DNA from: Pedobacter paludis
GTDB taxonomy: Bacteria; Bacteroidota; Bacteroidia; Sphingobacteriales; Sphingobacteriaceae
Direction: 5' to 3'
Length of the DNA stretch: 64,000 nucleotides
Assembly (NCBI RefSeq): GCF_003173575.1
Contig: NZ_QGNY01000001.1
Span: 1-64,000 of the forward strand
Each line of letters opens with the position of its first letter. Position 1 is the first letter of the stretch. The notes under the pieces were generated by a model, which saw nothing but the letters and a program-made list of their open reading frames with translations, was not told the DNA's origin and searched no databases. The translations under genes and the position numbers were made by a program. This document shows, in pieces, positions 25,864 to 35,389 of the stretch.

Positions 25864-28800
25864 TTGCTTAAATTAAACTCGATTGAGTGGTGAATAGGCA
25901 ATGTTAATTCAAATATATTTAATCCATTTTGGTATTCGGCTAAAATTAGCGTACCGCTGTGCAATTCTGCCAAAGATCTGGCAATTGGCAAACCAATACC
26001 CGTTCCGGGTTTATCTATATTTCTGCTCATTCGGTAAAATGGCTCAAAAATTTTCTCCCTTAACTCTTTAGGGATGGGATCGCCATCATTCGCAAACTGA
26101 ATTATAAATGCATCCGTACCTTCTAAACCTGGCAATAGTTCAATTATGATTTTAGAGCGAGCATATTTGAGGGCATTTGAAAGGAGGTTGCTAATTATTT
26201 TTGTAAATGCTTCATAATCCACAAATGCTATCAAGCTCGTTTTAGGGAAATTCAGTTCCAGCTTAATGTGCTTTTTTTCAATTTCTGGTTTAAAGGCAGT
26301 AACCTCCTGTCTTAAAACCTGAGTGATGTTGAGCTTAACAAAGCTTAGCCCGAATTGATCAATTTCTGTTTTTCTGAAATCAAGTAACTGAGCGGTGAGC
26401 GCAAGTAGCCTGTTGGTATTTTTATCAATCATCTGCAAGCTTCTTTTAATAGCGGGCACTTCATCTATACGATCGAGAATACGCTCTACCGGTCCTTTAA
26501 TTAAGGTTAATGGGGTTTGAATTTCGTGGGTAATGTTGGTAAAAAACTCAATTTTGGCCTGATAAATTTCCCTATCCTTTTCAAATTCAAAAAGCTGAAG
26601 TTTTCTCTGATTTTTGGATTCAAGCATTTTACGGTAATAGTTGGCCGAAAGGTAAAACGTGAGCAGAATAAGCAGGATGTAAAATAGATAAGCATAACTG
26701 CTTTTCCAAAATGGAGGGTGTATCTGAATAACCAACTTGCGAATCTTGCTTTCCCAACCTCCCGCGTTATCAGTGGCTTTAACCATAAAGGTGTAAGTCC
26801 CTGGCGCTAAATCAGTAAAATAGGCTTTTTGATTATTCTTTAAATTTGTCCAACCATCGGTGCCTACGCCAGCCATGCGATAATAGTAATCTATGGTTTT
26901 GGGTGAGGGATAACTGAAAGCAGCAAACTCGATATTGAAGCTCGATTGGTTATAATTTAAACTCACCGTATCGGTATAAAGAATAGACTGCGCAAGTACA
27001 GCATTTTTTTGACCCGGAATCACTTCTTCATTATTAACCTGAAACGCCGTTAGATAAAATGGGGGAGCAGTTGATTTTACTAAAATATCAGCAGGATTAA
27101 AGGAGATAAGTCCTTGAACAGTACCAAAATACATCTTTCCATTAACGTCTTTATAGGCCGAATTGTAATTAAACTGATCGGTAATTAAGCCATTTGCCTT
27201 GGTAAATACCTTGATTTTTTTAGTGTATAAGTTTAAGCAAATCAACCCTTTAAGTGAGCTGATCCATAAATTGTGTGCATCATCTTCGAGCATTCTAAAA
27301 AGATAATTGCTTGGCAAACCATTGCCAGTGGTAATTTTTGCAATTTTTTTTCGATCTGGATCTATGCTAATTAAACCGCTACCTTCACTAGCCAACCATA
27401 AAAAATGGTTACTGTCTTCTAAAATACCCTGAATTTGATAGTCGAAACCATTTCCCTTATTAAATTTAATATTGCCTTTTAAGCCGCTTTTTGGGTTATA
27501 ATAAAACACACCGTTTTGCAAACTGCCAACCCAAATTGTGCCATTATGATCTTCGAATATGGCGTAGATATTGGAGTTTTCAGGGATAAAATTAAGCCGC
27601 TTAAAATTGTCCTTCTTTTCATCGTACTCAAAAAGTCCACCATGAATGGTACCGATTAAAATTTTCTTATCAGAAGTTTGATAAATAGACATCACAAAAT
27701 CGCTTGTGAAGCCATCGCCAGAATCTATAACACCGTGTCTTTTTATAATTTTACCGGTTTTTAGATCCATAACATCCAAACCGTGCACAAAAGGACCAAT
27801 GTAAAGCTTATTTTTTGTGGCAAAAAGGCCATGAATGTTTGGGTAAGAAAGGCTATTGGCAAGCCCGGTTGTGGTAAACTGTGTAAATTTCCCTGTGTTA
27901 AGATCAAGCCGATTTAAACCTGCATCTTCGGTACCGATCCAGATATTTTTGTTATCATAACTGCAAATTTCTCTAACAGCATTACCAGATATGGAATTTG
28001 TTCCCTTAATGTTGGTGTATTTGGCAAACTTGACGTTTTCTGGCGAAAGGTAATTCAAACCGCCGAAAAAAGTACCCGCCCAATATCCATTTTCCTTATC
28101 TTTTAATAAACAATATACCGCATTATCAGAAAGTGAATACCGATTGCTCGGAACTTTCTCCAGCTGTGTAAATTCTTGTGTTTTAAGATTATATACATAT
28201 ATTCCAGCTTCTGTAGCTACCCAGTAATTTTCTTGTTCTGCGGATATGATGTCTCTCACATAAATATCCGTATTATCTTTATTTTTAGATAAGAGCGCTT
28301 TAATTTTCCTGGTAACGGGACTATAAGTGAGCAAACCGTGTTTGGTGGTGCCAATTAAAATCTGATCCTGCAATATCAAAACCTTGCTGATAAGTTTTTG
28401 GTTATATGGCAGATTTTTATCCAGTACCTGGATGATGTTTGAAACGCTGTTTTTTTCTGGATCAAACTTGAAGATTTCACCATCATGATTTCCAATCCAC
28501 AGTTTACCGTCAGCATCAAATACCATTGAATTTCCGTTAATGCCAGGGAAATAGGTGAGGTGTTTTTTTAATTGATTATATCTGCAGAGCGTATTGCTTT
28601 TCAAAAACCAAATGTTATTGGCCGTATCAACCTTAATCTGTTCTATTCCATCGGCAACATCAAAGGGAATCTGAAAGAAAACTTCATGAACAGGATCAAA
28701 GCGTAAAATGCCACGGCCCGTTCCAATCCAGATCATTCCATTTTTATCCTCACTTAAGGAGTTAATAAAATTGTTTCCAATGGTACCATAGCTGTTGTTG

Positions 28801-29024
28801 CTATTAAAGTACGATCTGAAATTATGCCCGTTAAAAGAATTTAAGCCCCCTTTTGTACCTACCCAAATCATTCCCTTACGATCTTGCAGTAAACTGATTA
28901 TGGTATTGTGCGATAAGCCCTCATCTACCTGATAGTGCCGAAAGTAATAGGGCTGAGCGATTGCTGGCCCAATGGCAAACAGTAAAAGAATAAAAAGAAA
29001 AATTCTGGTCTGAAGGCGGCTCAT
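25848..29024 (-). CDS. Two-component propeller sensor histidine kinase (N-terminal half of a split HTCS)
   Basis: 1058 residues. Signal peptide ending GPAIAQ (about 23). Periplasmic part: about 14 propeller repeats (e.g. LLQDRKGMIWVGTKGGLN, ISEDKNGMIWIGTGRG-type units) to about residue 700, then a Y_Y_Y domain (YYYRMAGVGTDGW). One membrane helix (SYAYLFYILLILLTFYLSANYY, about 775-795). Kinase: H box NITHEIQTPLTLIKGP, N box ISNLLSNALKYA, G boxes QFANDGDPIP and GTGIGLPIARSL. It lacks receiver and AraC domains, which follow as an overlapping gene in the -1 frame, with seven A's at the junction. Senses a breakdown product in the periplasm. Confidence 0.94.
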   Translation of the reverse strand: MSRLQTRIFLFILLLFAIGPAIAQPYYFRHYQVDEGLSHNTIISLLQDRKGMIWVGTKGGLNSFNGHNFRSYFNSNNSYGTIGNNFINSLSEDKNGMIWIGTGRGILRFDPVHEVFFQIPFDVADGIEQIKVDTANNIWFLKSNTLCRYNQLKKHLTYFPGINGNSMVFDADGKLWIGNHDGEIFKFDPEKNSVSNIIQVLDKNLPYNQKLISKVLILQDQILIGTTKHGLLTYSPVTRKIKALLSKNKDNTDIYVRDIISAEQENYWVATEAGIYVYNLKTQEFTQLEKVPSNRYSLSDNAVYCLLKDKENGYWAGTFFGGLNYLSPENVKFAKYTNIKGTNSISGNAVREICSYDNKNIWIGTEDAGLNRLDLNTGKFTQFTTTGLANSLSYPNIHGLFATKNKLYIGPFVHGLDVMDLKTGKIIKRHGVIDSGDGFTSDFVMSIYQTSDKKILIGTIHGGLFEYDEKKDNFKRLNFIPENSNIYAIFEDHNGTIWVGSLQNGVFYYNPKSGLKGNIKFNKGNGFDYQIQGILEDSNHFLWLASEGSGLISIDPDRKKIAKITTGNGLPSNYLFRMLEDDAHNLWISSLKGLICLNLYTKKIKVFTKANGLITDQFNYNSAYKDVNGKMYFGTVQGLISFNPADILVKSTAPPFYLTAFQVNNEEVIPGQKNAVLAQSILYTDTVSLNYNQSSFNIEFAAFSYPSPKTIDYYYRMAGVGTDGWTNLKNNQKAYFTDLAPGTYTFMVKATDNAGGWESKIRKLVIQIHPPFWKSSYAYLFYILLILLTFYLSANYYRKMLESKNQRKLQLFEFEKDREIYQAKIEFFTNITHEIQTPLTLIKGPVERILDRIDEVPAIKRSLQMIDKNTNRLLALTAQLLDFRKTEIDQFGLSFVKLNITQVLRQEVTAFKPEIEKKHIKLELNFPKTSLIAFVDYEAFTKIISNLLSNALKYARSKIIIELLPGLEGTDAFIIQFANDGDPIPKELREKIFEPFYRMSRNIDKPGTGIGLPIARSLAELHSGTLILAEYQNGLNIFELTLPIHHSIEFNLSKWKKI

Positions 29025-29257
29025 AGTTGGTATCCAAAGTTAAAAAATCGATGATGAGTTGCAAGTCTCCTTTAGAGAATTTGATTCTGTTGGAATGTTA
29101 AAAAGCTTATAAACCAACTTAGAATATCAGAATGAAAGATAAGCATTCAGTTTTGAGACAAATCCGCTAAAGATTGATCAGAATGTAATACACCAATTGT
29201 TTTTATTTGATTGATCAAATATTACTTTGATTAACCTACAACCAAATATTAAACGTT

Positions 29258-29344
29258 ATGAAAAAAAAATTACAAAAGAAGCTTCTTGATGAGCTCCAAT
29301 CTGGTGGCGTAGACTTTTGCTCTACAAAAAAAAGAGAGACCTAA
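29258..29344 (+). CDS. Possible 28-residue peptide with Gly-Gly motif
   Basis: ATG at 29258, stop TAA at 29342. The peptide starts with a Lys/Leu-rich helix (MKKKLQKKLLDELQSGG) and ends with an 11-residue tail containing one Cys. The LLDELQSGG stretch resembles double-glycine leaders loosely, with the hydrophobic positions off by one. No processing transporter is nearby. It may well be chance in an intergenic region. Confidence 0.25.
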   Translation: MKKKLQKKLLDELQSGGVDFCSTKKRET

Positions 29345-29454
29345 TTTCCTGAAATTACTTTCGGTTTTAAGCTTAAAGCAAAAATGAAATATTCTAAGAT
29401 AAATGGTTTCTGATAAAAAAAACTACAAAAACTATAGACTTTGTATTGTTTTTA

Positions 29455-29462
29455 TATATTTG
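29455..29462 (+). promoter_or_regulatory. -7 box of the sulfatase polysaccharide locus
   Basis: TATATTTG is a perfect TAnnTTTG match. Transcription should begin near 29467, about 14 nt before the ATG of the Cys-rich leader peptide. A well-spaced -33 box is not evident, as expected for a promoter needing an activator such as the HTCS regulator. Confidence 0.6.
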
Positions 29463-29480
29463 CGCCTCAATCCTTATTTT

Positions 29481-29558
29481 ATGAATACAATTTACACTTC
29501 TAAGTCGGCAACTTTTTACGCTTTATATCCAAAATTAAGCTGTTGTTGTACCAGCTAA
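29481..29558 (+). CDS. Candidate leader peptide ending with three consecutive cysteines
   Basis: 25 codons, ATG at 29481 and TAA at 29556-29558, the first start codon after the predicted transcription start. The peptide begins MNTIYTSKSATFY and ends LSCCCTS; the Cys codons are TGT-TGT-TGT at 29541-29549. It lies 105 nt upstream of the SusC start of an operon with a sulfatase. Runs of a regulatory amino acid near the end of a short leader ORF are the hallmark of ribosome-mediated attenuation; cysteine sensing would make sense for a sulfate-releasing operon. No homology could be checked. Confidence 0.5.
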   Translation: MNTIYTSKSATFYALYPKLSCCCTS

Positions 29559-29627
29559 AAACCAAATTAATCTTAATTAATTAAATTCTTATTGCCATGT
29601 ATGTAGCAACGAACAATTGTTGGTGCT
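29538..29627 (+). promoter_or_regulatory. Possible attenuator: three mutually pairing segments after the Cys codons
   Basis: Segment 1 TGTTGTTG (29541-29548, the Cys codons), segment 2 AGCAACGAACAA (29605-29616) and segment 3 TTGTTGGTGCT (29617-29627). Segment 2 can pair with segment 1 (AACA/TGTT and CAAC/GTTG, one bulge) or with segment 3 (hairpin with AACA/TGTT, AC/GT, AGC/GCT). The choices exclude each other. AGCTG/CAGCT (29538-29542/29552-29556) also frames the Cys codons. No T-run follows, so classical termination is not evident. Worked out by eye. Confidence 0.35.
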
Positions 29628-29663
29628 ATTTACTTTACCTAAATCCCTTAACCATCATTAAAA

Positions 29664-32600
29664 ATGAAAGAAAAAATGAAAACTCGAAAGTTTGATTTTT
29701 CGAAAATGGTATTCAAATTTCCGCTTGCAAACAAAAACCAGCTGTTTAAATTGCTTGGGTTACTGTTAATTTTATGTGGCAGTTTATCTAACGCAGTTTA
29801 TGCCCAAACCTCGCGTGTAACAGGTACTGTAAAAGACGAAAAAGGAGAAACCATAGTTGGTGCTACTGTAAAAGTTAAAAACCAACCCATAGTAGTTAGT
29901 ACAAATGCCTCTGGAACCTTCGCAATCGATGCAGCTTCGAATGCTGTTTTGCAAGTCAGTTTTGTTGGCTACAAAAACATTGAAATTGAACTAAATAAAA
30001 GAACCAACGTAAATATTATTTTAGAACCAGAAGCCGGGAATTTAGATGATGTTGTGGTTGTGGGTTATGGTACCGTTCGTAAAAGCGACTTAACAGGTTC
30101 AGTAACATCATTAAAAGCCAGCGACCTTACAAAAGGGGCTAATGTGAATGTTCAACAGGCCTTAGTCGGTAGATCTTCTGGTGTTCAGATTTATCAAAAA
30201 AGCGGCGAACCAGGCGCAGCCATGAGCGTGCAAATTCGAGGCATTACTTCAATAACTGGTAACAATAGTCCGCTTTATGTAATTGATGGTCTACCAGTTA
30301 ACGATGCATCAGCAATAGGCGGATCAGCTCCAGGCGGAACAACCAATAATCCAAATCTTCGCTCTGCGATGAACAATTTAAACCCATCGGATATTGCCTC
30401 TATAGAAATTTTGAAAGATGCTTCGGCCACAGCAATTTATGGATCGAGGGGTGCAAATGGCGTAGTAATTATCACAACGAAAAAAGGCGACACCGGAAAA
30501 TTGAAGGTAAACTATAATGGTTCTGTTGGTACACAAAAGGCCACACGTTTATTAACCTTTATGACTGGCGATGAATATACGCAGGCCATTAACGGAATTA
30601 TTGATTTGGGAAATTTATCTACAACCAGAGTTACAGGTGCAAATGCCAATACCGATTGGCAATCTTTGTTGCTAAAAACGGCCTCGCTCCAAAGTCATGA
30701 TGTTTCCTTTTCTGGAGGTGGTGGCAATACCAAGTTTTACATTTCAGCTGGATTGTACGATCAGGATGGGATTATGTTAAATTCTGGTAATAAGAGATAC
30801 AGTGGCCGTGTAAATGTAGAGCACTCGGTGGCGCAAAAATATGCAGTGGGCATTAGCTTGGAATCATCTTATAGCAGAGATAATTACAATGCTACAGGTG
30901 TAGGTTTAAATGATAATGCGAGCGCATTGTATATGGCTCAAAATTACGATCCAACTGCTGCACCTTATACTGCAACTGGCGGTTACAATCGTTCGGCATT
31001 AATGAATCCGATGGATAATCCCCTTGCCGTAATTAATGGCCAATATGGAATGGGCGATACCTACAGAACAATTGGAAATATTTATGCAGAGTATTATTTT
31101 ATTCCTTCTTTATCGGCTAAGGTTAGGGCAGGTGCTGATGTGAACGATAGCGAGCGTTATTTCTGGATTGATCCAACTACTTTAACCGGAGCCTCGTACA
31201 ATGGTTATGCTGATGTTCGCGATGGCAAGCGTGCCTATTATTTGGGTGAAGCCACTTTGAATTTTAATAAAACCTTTGGCGATCACAGCATCGCTGCCGT
31301 AGCAGGTTCTACTTATGAGCGTTACACTTCGAGCGCATTGATTGGAAGCTCAAGGTCTTTTGCATTGCCAGATTTAGCTTATGATGGTTTGGGAACAGGC
31401 GATAATACCTTAAATGGGGTAAGCAATAGCCGACAAGAAAATATTCTAGTTTCATTTTTGGGCCGGGTTAATTATGCTTATAAAGGAAAATATTTATTAA
31501 CGGCATCACTAAGAGCCGATGGTTCTGCAAGGTTCGGGCCGAACAAGAGATTTGGGTATTTCCCATCGGCTGCAGTAGCCTGGAAAATCCATGATGAAGA
31601 TTTCTTAAAAGACAACAAAATTTTAAGCGACTTAAAGTTAAGAGTAAGTTATGGTGCCACAGGAAATCAGCCCAATGCCAACTATATTTATTTCAGTACC
31701 TATTCTGCAGGTAGAAATGCCATTTTTGGCGGAACGAGATACAGCTCTTTAAATCCTACAAGGAGCGCCAATCCAGATTTACAGTGGGAATCGGCCAATC
31801 AAGTAGATTTGGGTTTAGATTTCGGTCTATTTACCTCAAGAGTAACTGGAAGTATCGAATATTATAACCGTAAAACATCAGATTTACTGTATGATATTCC
31901 ACAGGCGGCCAGTACAGGTTTTGGTTCACAAACCCAAAACGTAGGCAGTATGCGCAATACAGGTGTTGAATTCTCGTTAAAGGGATCAATTTTAAACAGA
32001 AAAGATTTTACCATTGATGCAGGTTTTAACATTACCACCCTTAAAAATCAAATTTTAAGCCTTGGCGATTTAAGCCAGGTAATTTATGGAGGTGTAGGTT
32101 CTATAGGAGCACTGGGAATTTTAAAACCAGGTGAATCAATTGGTTCTTATTATGGATATATTGTTGATGGCGTTTGGCAAACAGGCGATAATTTTTCAAC
32201 AGCTCAAGCTGGCGTTCGCCCTGGTGACTTAAAATATCGCGATTTAGATGGCAACAAAATTATCGATGCTAACGACCGTACCATTATTGGTAAATCGATG
32301 CCAGATCTTTATTATGGTTTTAATGCAAGTTTTGGATATAAAATTGTTAGCCTAGATGTATTTTTAGAAGGATCACATGGTGCAAAACTGTTAAACAGCA
32401 GTTTGGTTGATGCCCTTTATCCTGTAGATCTTCGTAGAAATAAATTAGCGGAGCCCTATTTAAACCGTTGGACACCAACTAATCCAACAAATGATTATCC
32501 ATCCTTCCTGCCAAACGATGTTCAGGGCCAAAGACAGGTAAACACCAGAACGGTAGAAGATGCCTCGTATTTGAGATTACAGGCAGTGAGATTAACCGTT

Positions 32601-32795
32601 AAAGTTCCACTTCCCAAAAACAAATTTGTAAGCAACTTATCGGTATTTGCAAATGGATCTAACTTATACACCTGGACTAAATATTCTGGATCAGACCCTG
32701 CAGCGAACTCATTGGGAGATAACATTCAGAAGGTAGATTACAACTCTTACCCACTTTCTAGAACATACACTTTCGGGATAAATCTTCAGCTTTAA
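29664..32795 (+). CDS. SusC/RagA TonB-dependent outer-membrane transporter
   Basis: 1043 residues (a second in-frame ATG at 29676 is equally possible). Signal region ends NAVYAQ (about 48). Carboxypeptidase-regulatory-like domain about 50-125 (VTGTVKDEKGETIVGATV), the TonB-box-like VVVGYGTVRKSDLTGSV, the plug with LKDASATAIYGSRGANGVVII, and a barrel ending TYTFGINLQL. There is no STN domain, in line with control by the HTCS rather than a FecI/FecR pair. With its SusD partner it imports large glycan fragments. First large gene of the locus 29481-37105. Confidence 0.95.
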   Translation: MKEKMKTRKFDFSKMVFKFPLANKNQLFKLLGLLLILCGSLSNAVYAQTSRVTGTVKDEKGETIVGATVKVKNQPIVVSTNASGTFAIDAASNAVLQVSFVGYKNIEIELNKRTNVNIILEPEAGNLDDVVVVGYGTVRKSDLTGSVTSLKASDLTKGANVNVQQALVGRSSGVQIYQKSGEPGAAMSVQIRGITSITGNNSPLYVIDGLPVNDASAIGGSAPGGTTNNPNLRSAMNNLNPSDIASIEILKDASATAIYGSRGANGVVIITTKKGDTGKLKVNYNGSVGTQKATRLLTFMTGDEYTQAINGIIDLGNLSTTRVTGANANTDWQSLLLKTASLQSHDVSFSGGGGNTKFYISAGLYDQDGIMLNSGNKRYSGRVNVEHSVAQKYAVGISLESSYSRDNYNATGVGLNDNASALYMAQNYDPTAAPYTATGGYNRSALMNPMDNPLAVINGQYGMGDTYRTIGNIYAEYYFIPSLSAKVRAGADVNDSERYFWIDPTTLTGASYNGYADVRDGKRAYYLGEATLNFNKTFGDHSIAAVAGSTYERYTSSALIGSSRSFALPDLAYDGLGTGDNTLNGVSNSRQENILVSFLGRVNYAYKGKYLLTASLRADGSARFGPNKRFGYFPSAAVAWKIHDEDFLKDNKILSDLKLRVSYGATGNQPNANYIYFSTYSAGRNAIFGGTRYSSLNPTRSANPDLQWESANQVDLGLDFGLFTSRVTGSIEYYNRKTSDLLYDIPQAASTGFGSQTQNVGSMRNTGVEFSLKGSILNRKDFTIDAGFNITTLKNQILSLGDLSQVIYGGVGSIGALGILKPGESIGSYYGYIVDGVWQTGDNFSTAQAGVRPGDLKYRDLDGNKIIDANDRTIIGKSMPDLYYGFNASFGYKIVSLDVFLEGSHGAKLLNSSLVDALYPVDLRRNKLAEPYLNRWTPTNPTNDYPSFLPNDVQGQRQVNTRTVEDASYLRLQAVRLTVKVPLPKNKFVSNLSVFANGSNLYTWTKYSGSDPAANSLGDNIQKVDYNSYPLSRTYTFGINLQL

Positions 32796-32814
32796 AATTT
32801 AAAAATTGATTGAC

Positions 32815-34272
32815 ATGAAAAGAATATTCACATATATATTATTATCGGGAATGGTGGTATCGATTACTTCGTGCGAAAAATCGCTAGAGGTATCTCCAAA
32901 TTCGGAATTCTCTCCAGATAATGTTTTAACCTCTGATGCAGGTATAAAGTCGCTATTATTTAGTGCCTATGCACAGGCGCAAACCCAAACCAATTCACGC
33001 TGGGTAATTAATGGTGCAGAAATGAGTACCGATGTTGGCTATGATACAGGTGGCGCTGAAAATGGTGGTTTACTTACACTCATTAACTACACCTGGGATC
33101 CAACAACAGGAACATTTTTTGATGACCTTTGGGCACCAAACTACAGAGCCATTCGCGATGCCAATAATGTGATCCAAAACATTGCTGCGGTAAACACGAC
33201 TGATGCCAATAAAAAATTATATACTGCCGAGGCAAGAGTGATAAGGGGACAAGCCTATGCGATTCTTTACAACAATTTTGGTCCCGTGCCATTAAGAACT
33301 CCAGAAACACAAACGGGCGCTTTAGCTAAAGCAACTAACCAGCAGATGTTAGATTTTATCGAAGCCGATATTACCTCGTCGATTCCTGATTTGCCAAATC
33401 CCGGAGCGGAGGTTGCCTTTGGCAGATACAACAAGGGTGTGGCTTACGCAATTTTGGCCAAATTTTATTTAAATACAAAACAATGGCAAAAAGCTGCTGA
33501 TGCGGCAAAGGCTGTAATCGACTTTAACTATTACTCTTTATTTCCTTCATTTGAAGGCTTGTTTAGAGTTGAAAATGAGCGAAATAAAGAAATTATTTTA
33601 GCCTTGCAATGCCGTCCTGAAGATCCGTTTGGAAACTGGTTTCAGGCAGGTGCTTTACCGCCAGCATATAAAAGCAGTCCGCAGTTTCCAAACTATGTTT
33701 ACACAGCATCGATGTCGAATTTCGCTACGATGTATCGCTTAAGAACAGCATTTACAAACACATTTGCTCCAACAGATAAGCGTCTTTCTTTAATCTGCAC
33801 AAGCTATGTAAACACAAGCAATGCAACAGTCGATTTATCGACAGGAGACAATGCCAGAAGTTTCAAATACTGGGATAATGCAACTGTAGGAAATAACAGC
33901 GGAACGGATGTGCCTGTTTTGCGTTATGCAGATATTTTGCTAACCCGTGCCGAAGCCTTGAACGAAGTAACAGGGCCAACAATTGAGAATATAGGTTTGC
34001 TTAATCAAGTAAGAACAAGAGCGGGAATTGTTAGCCTTACTTTGACAGATTTGGCATCTAAAGATTTATTTAGAGATGCCATATTAAGAGAAAGAGGATG
34101 GGAGTTTGTATCCGAAGGTAAACGCCGAGAGGATTTAATCCGTCAAGGAAAATTAATAAGCAATGCTGTTGCAAGAGGCATTACCAATGCAAAAGACCAT
34201 CGGATTTTATTTCCAATACCGCAATCTGAATTAGATGCAAATAAACTTTGCACACAGAACCCTGGGTATTAA
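32815..34272 (+). CDS. SusD/RagB outer-membrane lipoprotein
   Basis: 485 residues from the ATG at 32815 (a TTG at 32806 would add three residues). Lipobox VVSITSCEKS (Cys about 20). Helical SusD core with AEARVIRGQAYAILYNNFGPVPLR (landmark about 140-165) and C-terminal LLNQVRTRAGIV and ILRERGWEFVSEGKRREDLIRQGK, ending CTQNPGY. Lies 19 bp after SusC; binds glycan at the surface and covers the SusC pore. Confidence 0.95.
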   Translation: MKRIFTYILLSGMVVSITSCEKSLEVSPNSEFSPDNVLTSDAGIKSLLFSAYAQAQTQTNSRWVINGAEMSTDVGYDTGGAENGGLLTLINYTWDPTTGTFFDDLWAPNYRAIRDANNVIQNIAAVNTTDANKKLYTAEARVIRGQAYAILYNNFGPVPLRTPETQTGALAKATNQQMLDFIEADITSSIPDLPNPGAEVAFGRYNKGVAYAILAKFYLNTKQWQKAADAAKAVIDFNYYSLFPSFEGLFRVENERNKEIILALQCRPEDPFGNWFQAGALPPAYKSSPQFPNYVYTASMSNFATMYRLRTAFTNTFAPTDKRLSLICTSYVNTSNATVDLSTGDNARSFKYWDNATVGNNSGTDVPVLRYADILLTRAEALNEVTGPTIENIGLLNQVRTRAGIVSLTLTDLASKDLFRDAILRERGWEFVSEGKRREDLIRQGKLISNAVARGITNAKDHRILFPIPQSELDANKLCTQNPGY

Positions 34273-34310
34273 AACGTTTTAGTTACATTAGCAACAATAG
34301 ATAATACATT

Positions 34311-35363
34311 ATGAGATACCTACTTATTTTAATTACGTGCTTGAGCATTAGCACTTCCTTTGCGCAGAGCAGATGGACAACCGAACAGGCAAATGCCTGG
34401 TACAAAAAACAACCTTGGATGACGGGCTGTAATTATCAACCGGCATCAGCCATTAACCAATTGGAAATGTTTCAGGCCGCTACTTTCGATCCAAACCAGA
34501 TTGATAAGGAATTGGGATGGGCACAGGAACTGGGCTTTAATACCATGCGGGTATTTCTTCATCACGTAGCCTGGACATCCGATAAAGAAGGTTTCAAAAA
34601 AAGATTGGATAACTATTTAGACATTTCTTCCAAACACAATATTAAAACCATCCTTGTTTTTTTTGATGATTGCTGGAACGATAAATATGCCCCGGGAAAA
34701 CAGCCAGAGCCAAAAATTGGAGTACACAATAGCGGTTGGCTACGCGATCCTGGAACAGATATTAGAAATAATCCAGACAGTTTGAAAATGCTTGAGGCTT
34801 ATGTAAAGGATATTATTACGGTGCATAAGGATGATAAACGAGTAGCCATGTGGGATTTGTATAATGAGCCAGGAAATAACGGTTATGTTGATAAAAGTTT
34901 AAATTTATTGAAACGGGTTTTTGCCTGGGCCAAAGCTGTAAATCCAAGTCAGCCCCTTACAGCAGGTGTTTGGAATTATGGCAATAACTTTGAAAACCTC
35001 AACAAATTTCAGTTGGAGAATTCTGATGTGATTACCTATCACCATTACGGTTATATCGATCGTCATCAGGCTAAAATCGCTGAGTTGAAAGTTTATAAAA
35101 GACCTTTAGTGTGTACTGAATATATGGCCAGAAGAAACGGAAGTTTGTTTCAAACCATTTTACCGATGTTAAAAGCAGAAAACGTTGGTGCCATTAACTG
35201 GGGATTTGTATCGGGAAAAACCAATACAATTTATGCTTGGGATACGCCAATGCCGGGTGGAAAAGAGCCCGAATTGTGGTTTCACGATATCTATAAGCAA
35301 GATAAAACACCTTTTAGCGAAAACGAAGTGAAAACCATCAAAGCGCTAAACGGTAAAAAATAA
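34311..35363 (+). CDS. Exported clan GH-A glycoside hydrolase (GH5-like)
   Basis: 350 residues with signal peptide ending STSFAQ (about 19). A single (beta/alpha)8 barrel with acid/base Glu in MWDLYNEPG (about 181-189) and the likely nucleophile Glu in PLVCTEYMAR (about 270), the spacing and strand positions expected for clan GH-A. Similar proteins are often labelled 1,4-beta-xylanase or cellulase-family hydrolase without proof. The sulfatase partner suggests a sulfated or otherwise decorated substrate. 38 bp after susD. Confidence 0.85.
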   Translation: MRYLLILITCLSISTSFAQSRWTTEQANAWYKKQPWMTGCNYQPASAINQLEMFQAATFDPNQIDKELGWAQELGFNTMRVFLHHVAWTSDKEGFKKRLDNYLDISSKHNIKTILVFFDDCWNDKYAPGKQPEPKIGVHNSGWLRDPGTDIRNNPDSLKMLEAYVKDIITVHKDDKRVAMWDLYNEPGNNGYVDKSLNLLKRVFAWAKAVNPSQPLTAGVWNYGNNFENLNKFQLENSDVITYHHYGYIDRHQAKIAELKVYKRPLVCTEYMARRNGSLFQTILPMLKAENVGAINWGFVSGKTNTIYAWDTPMPGGKEPELWFHDIYKQDKTPFSENEVKTIKALNGKK

Positions 35364-35389
35364 AATCTTTTAACATATATCTATTAAAA

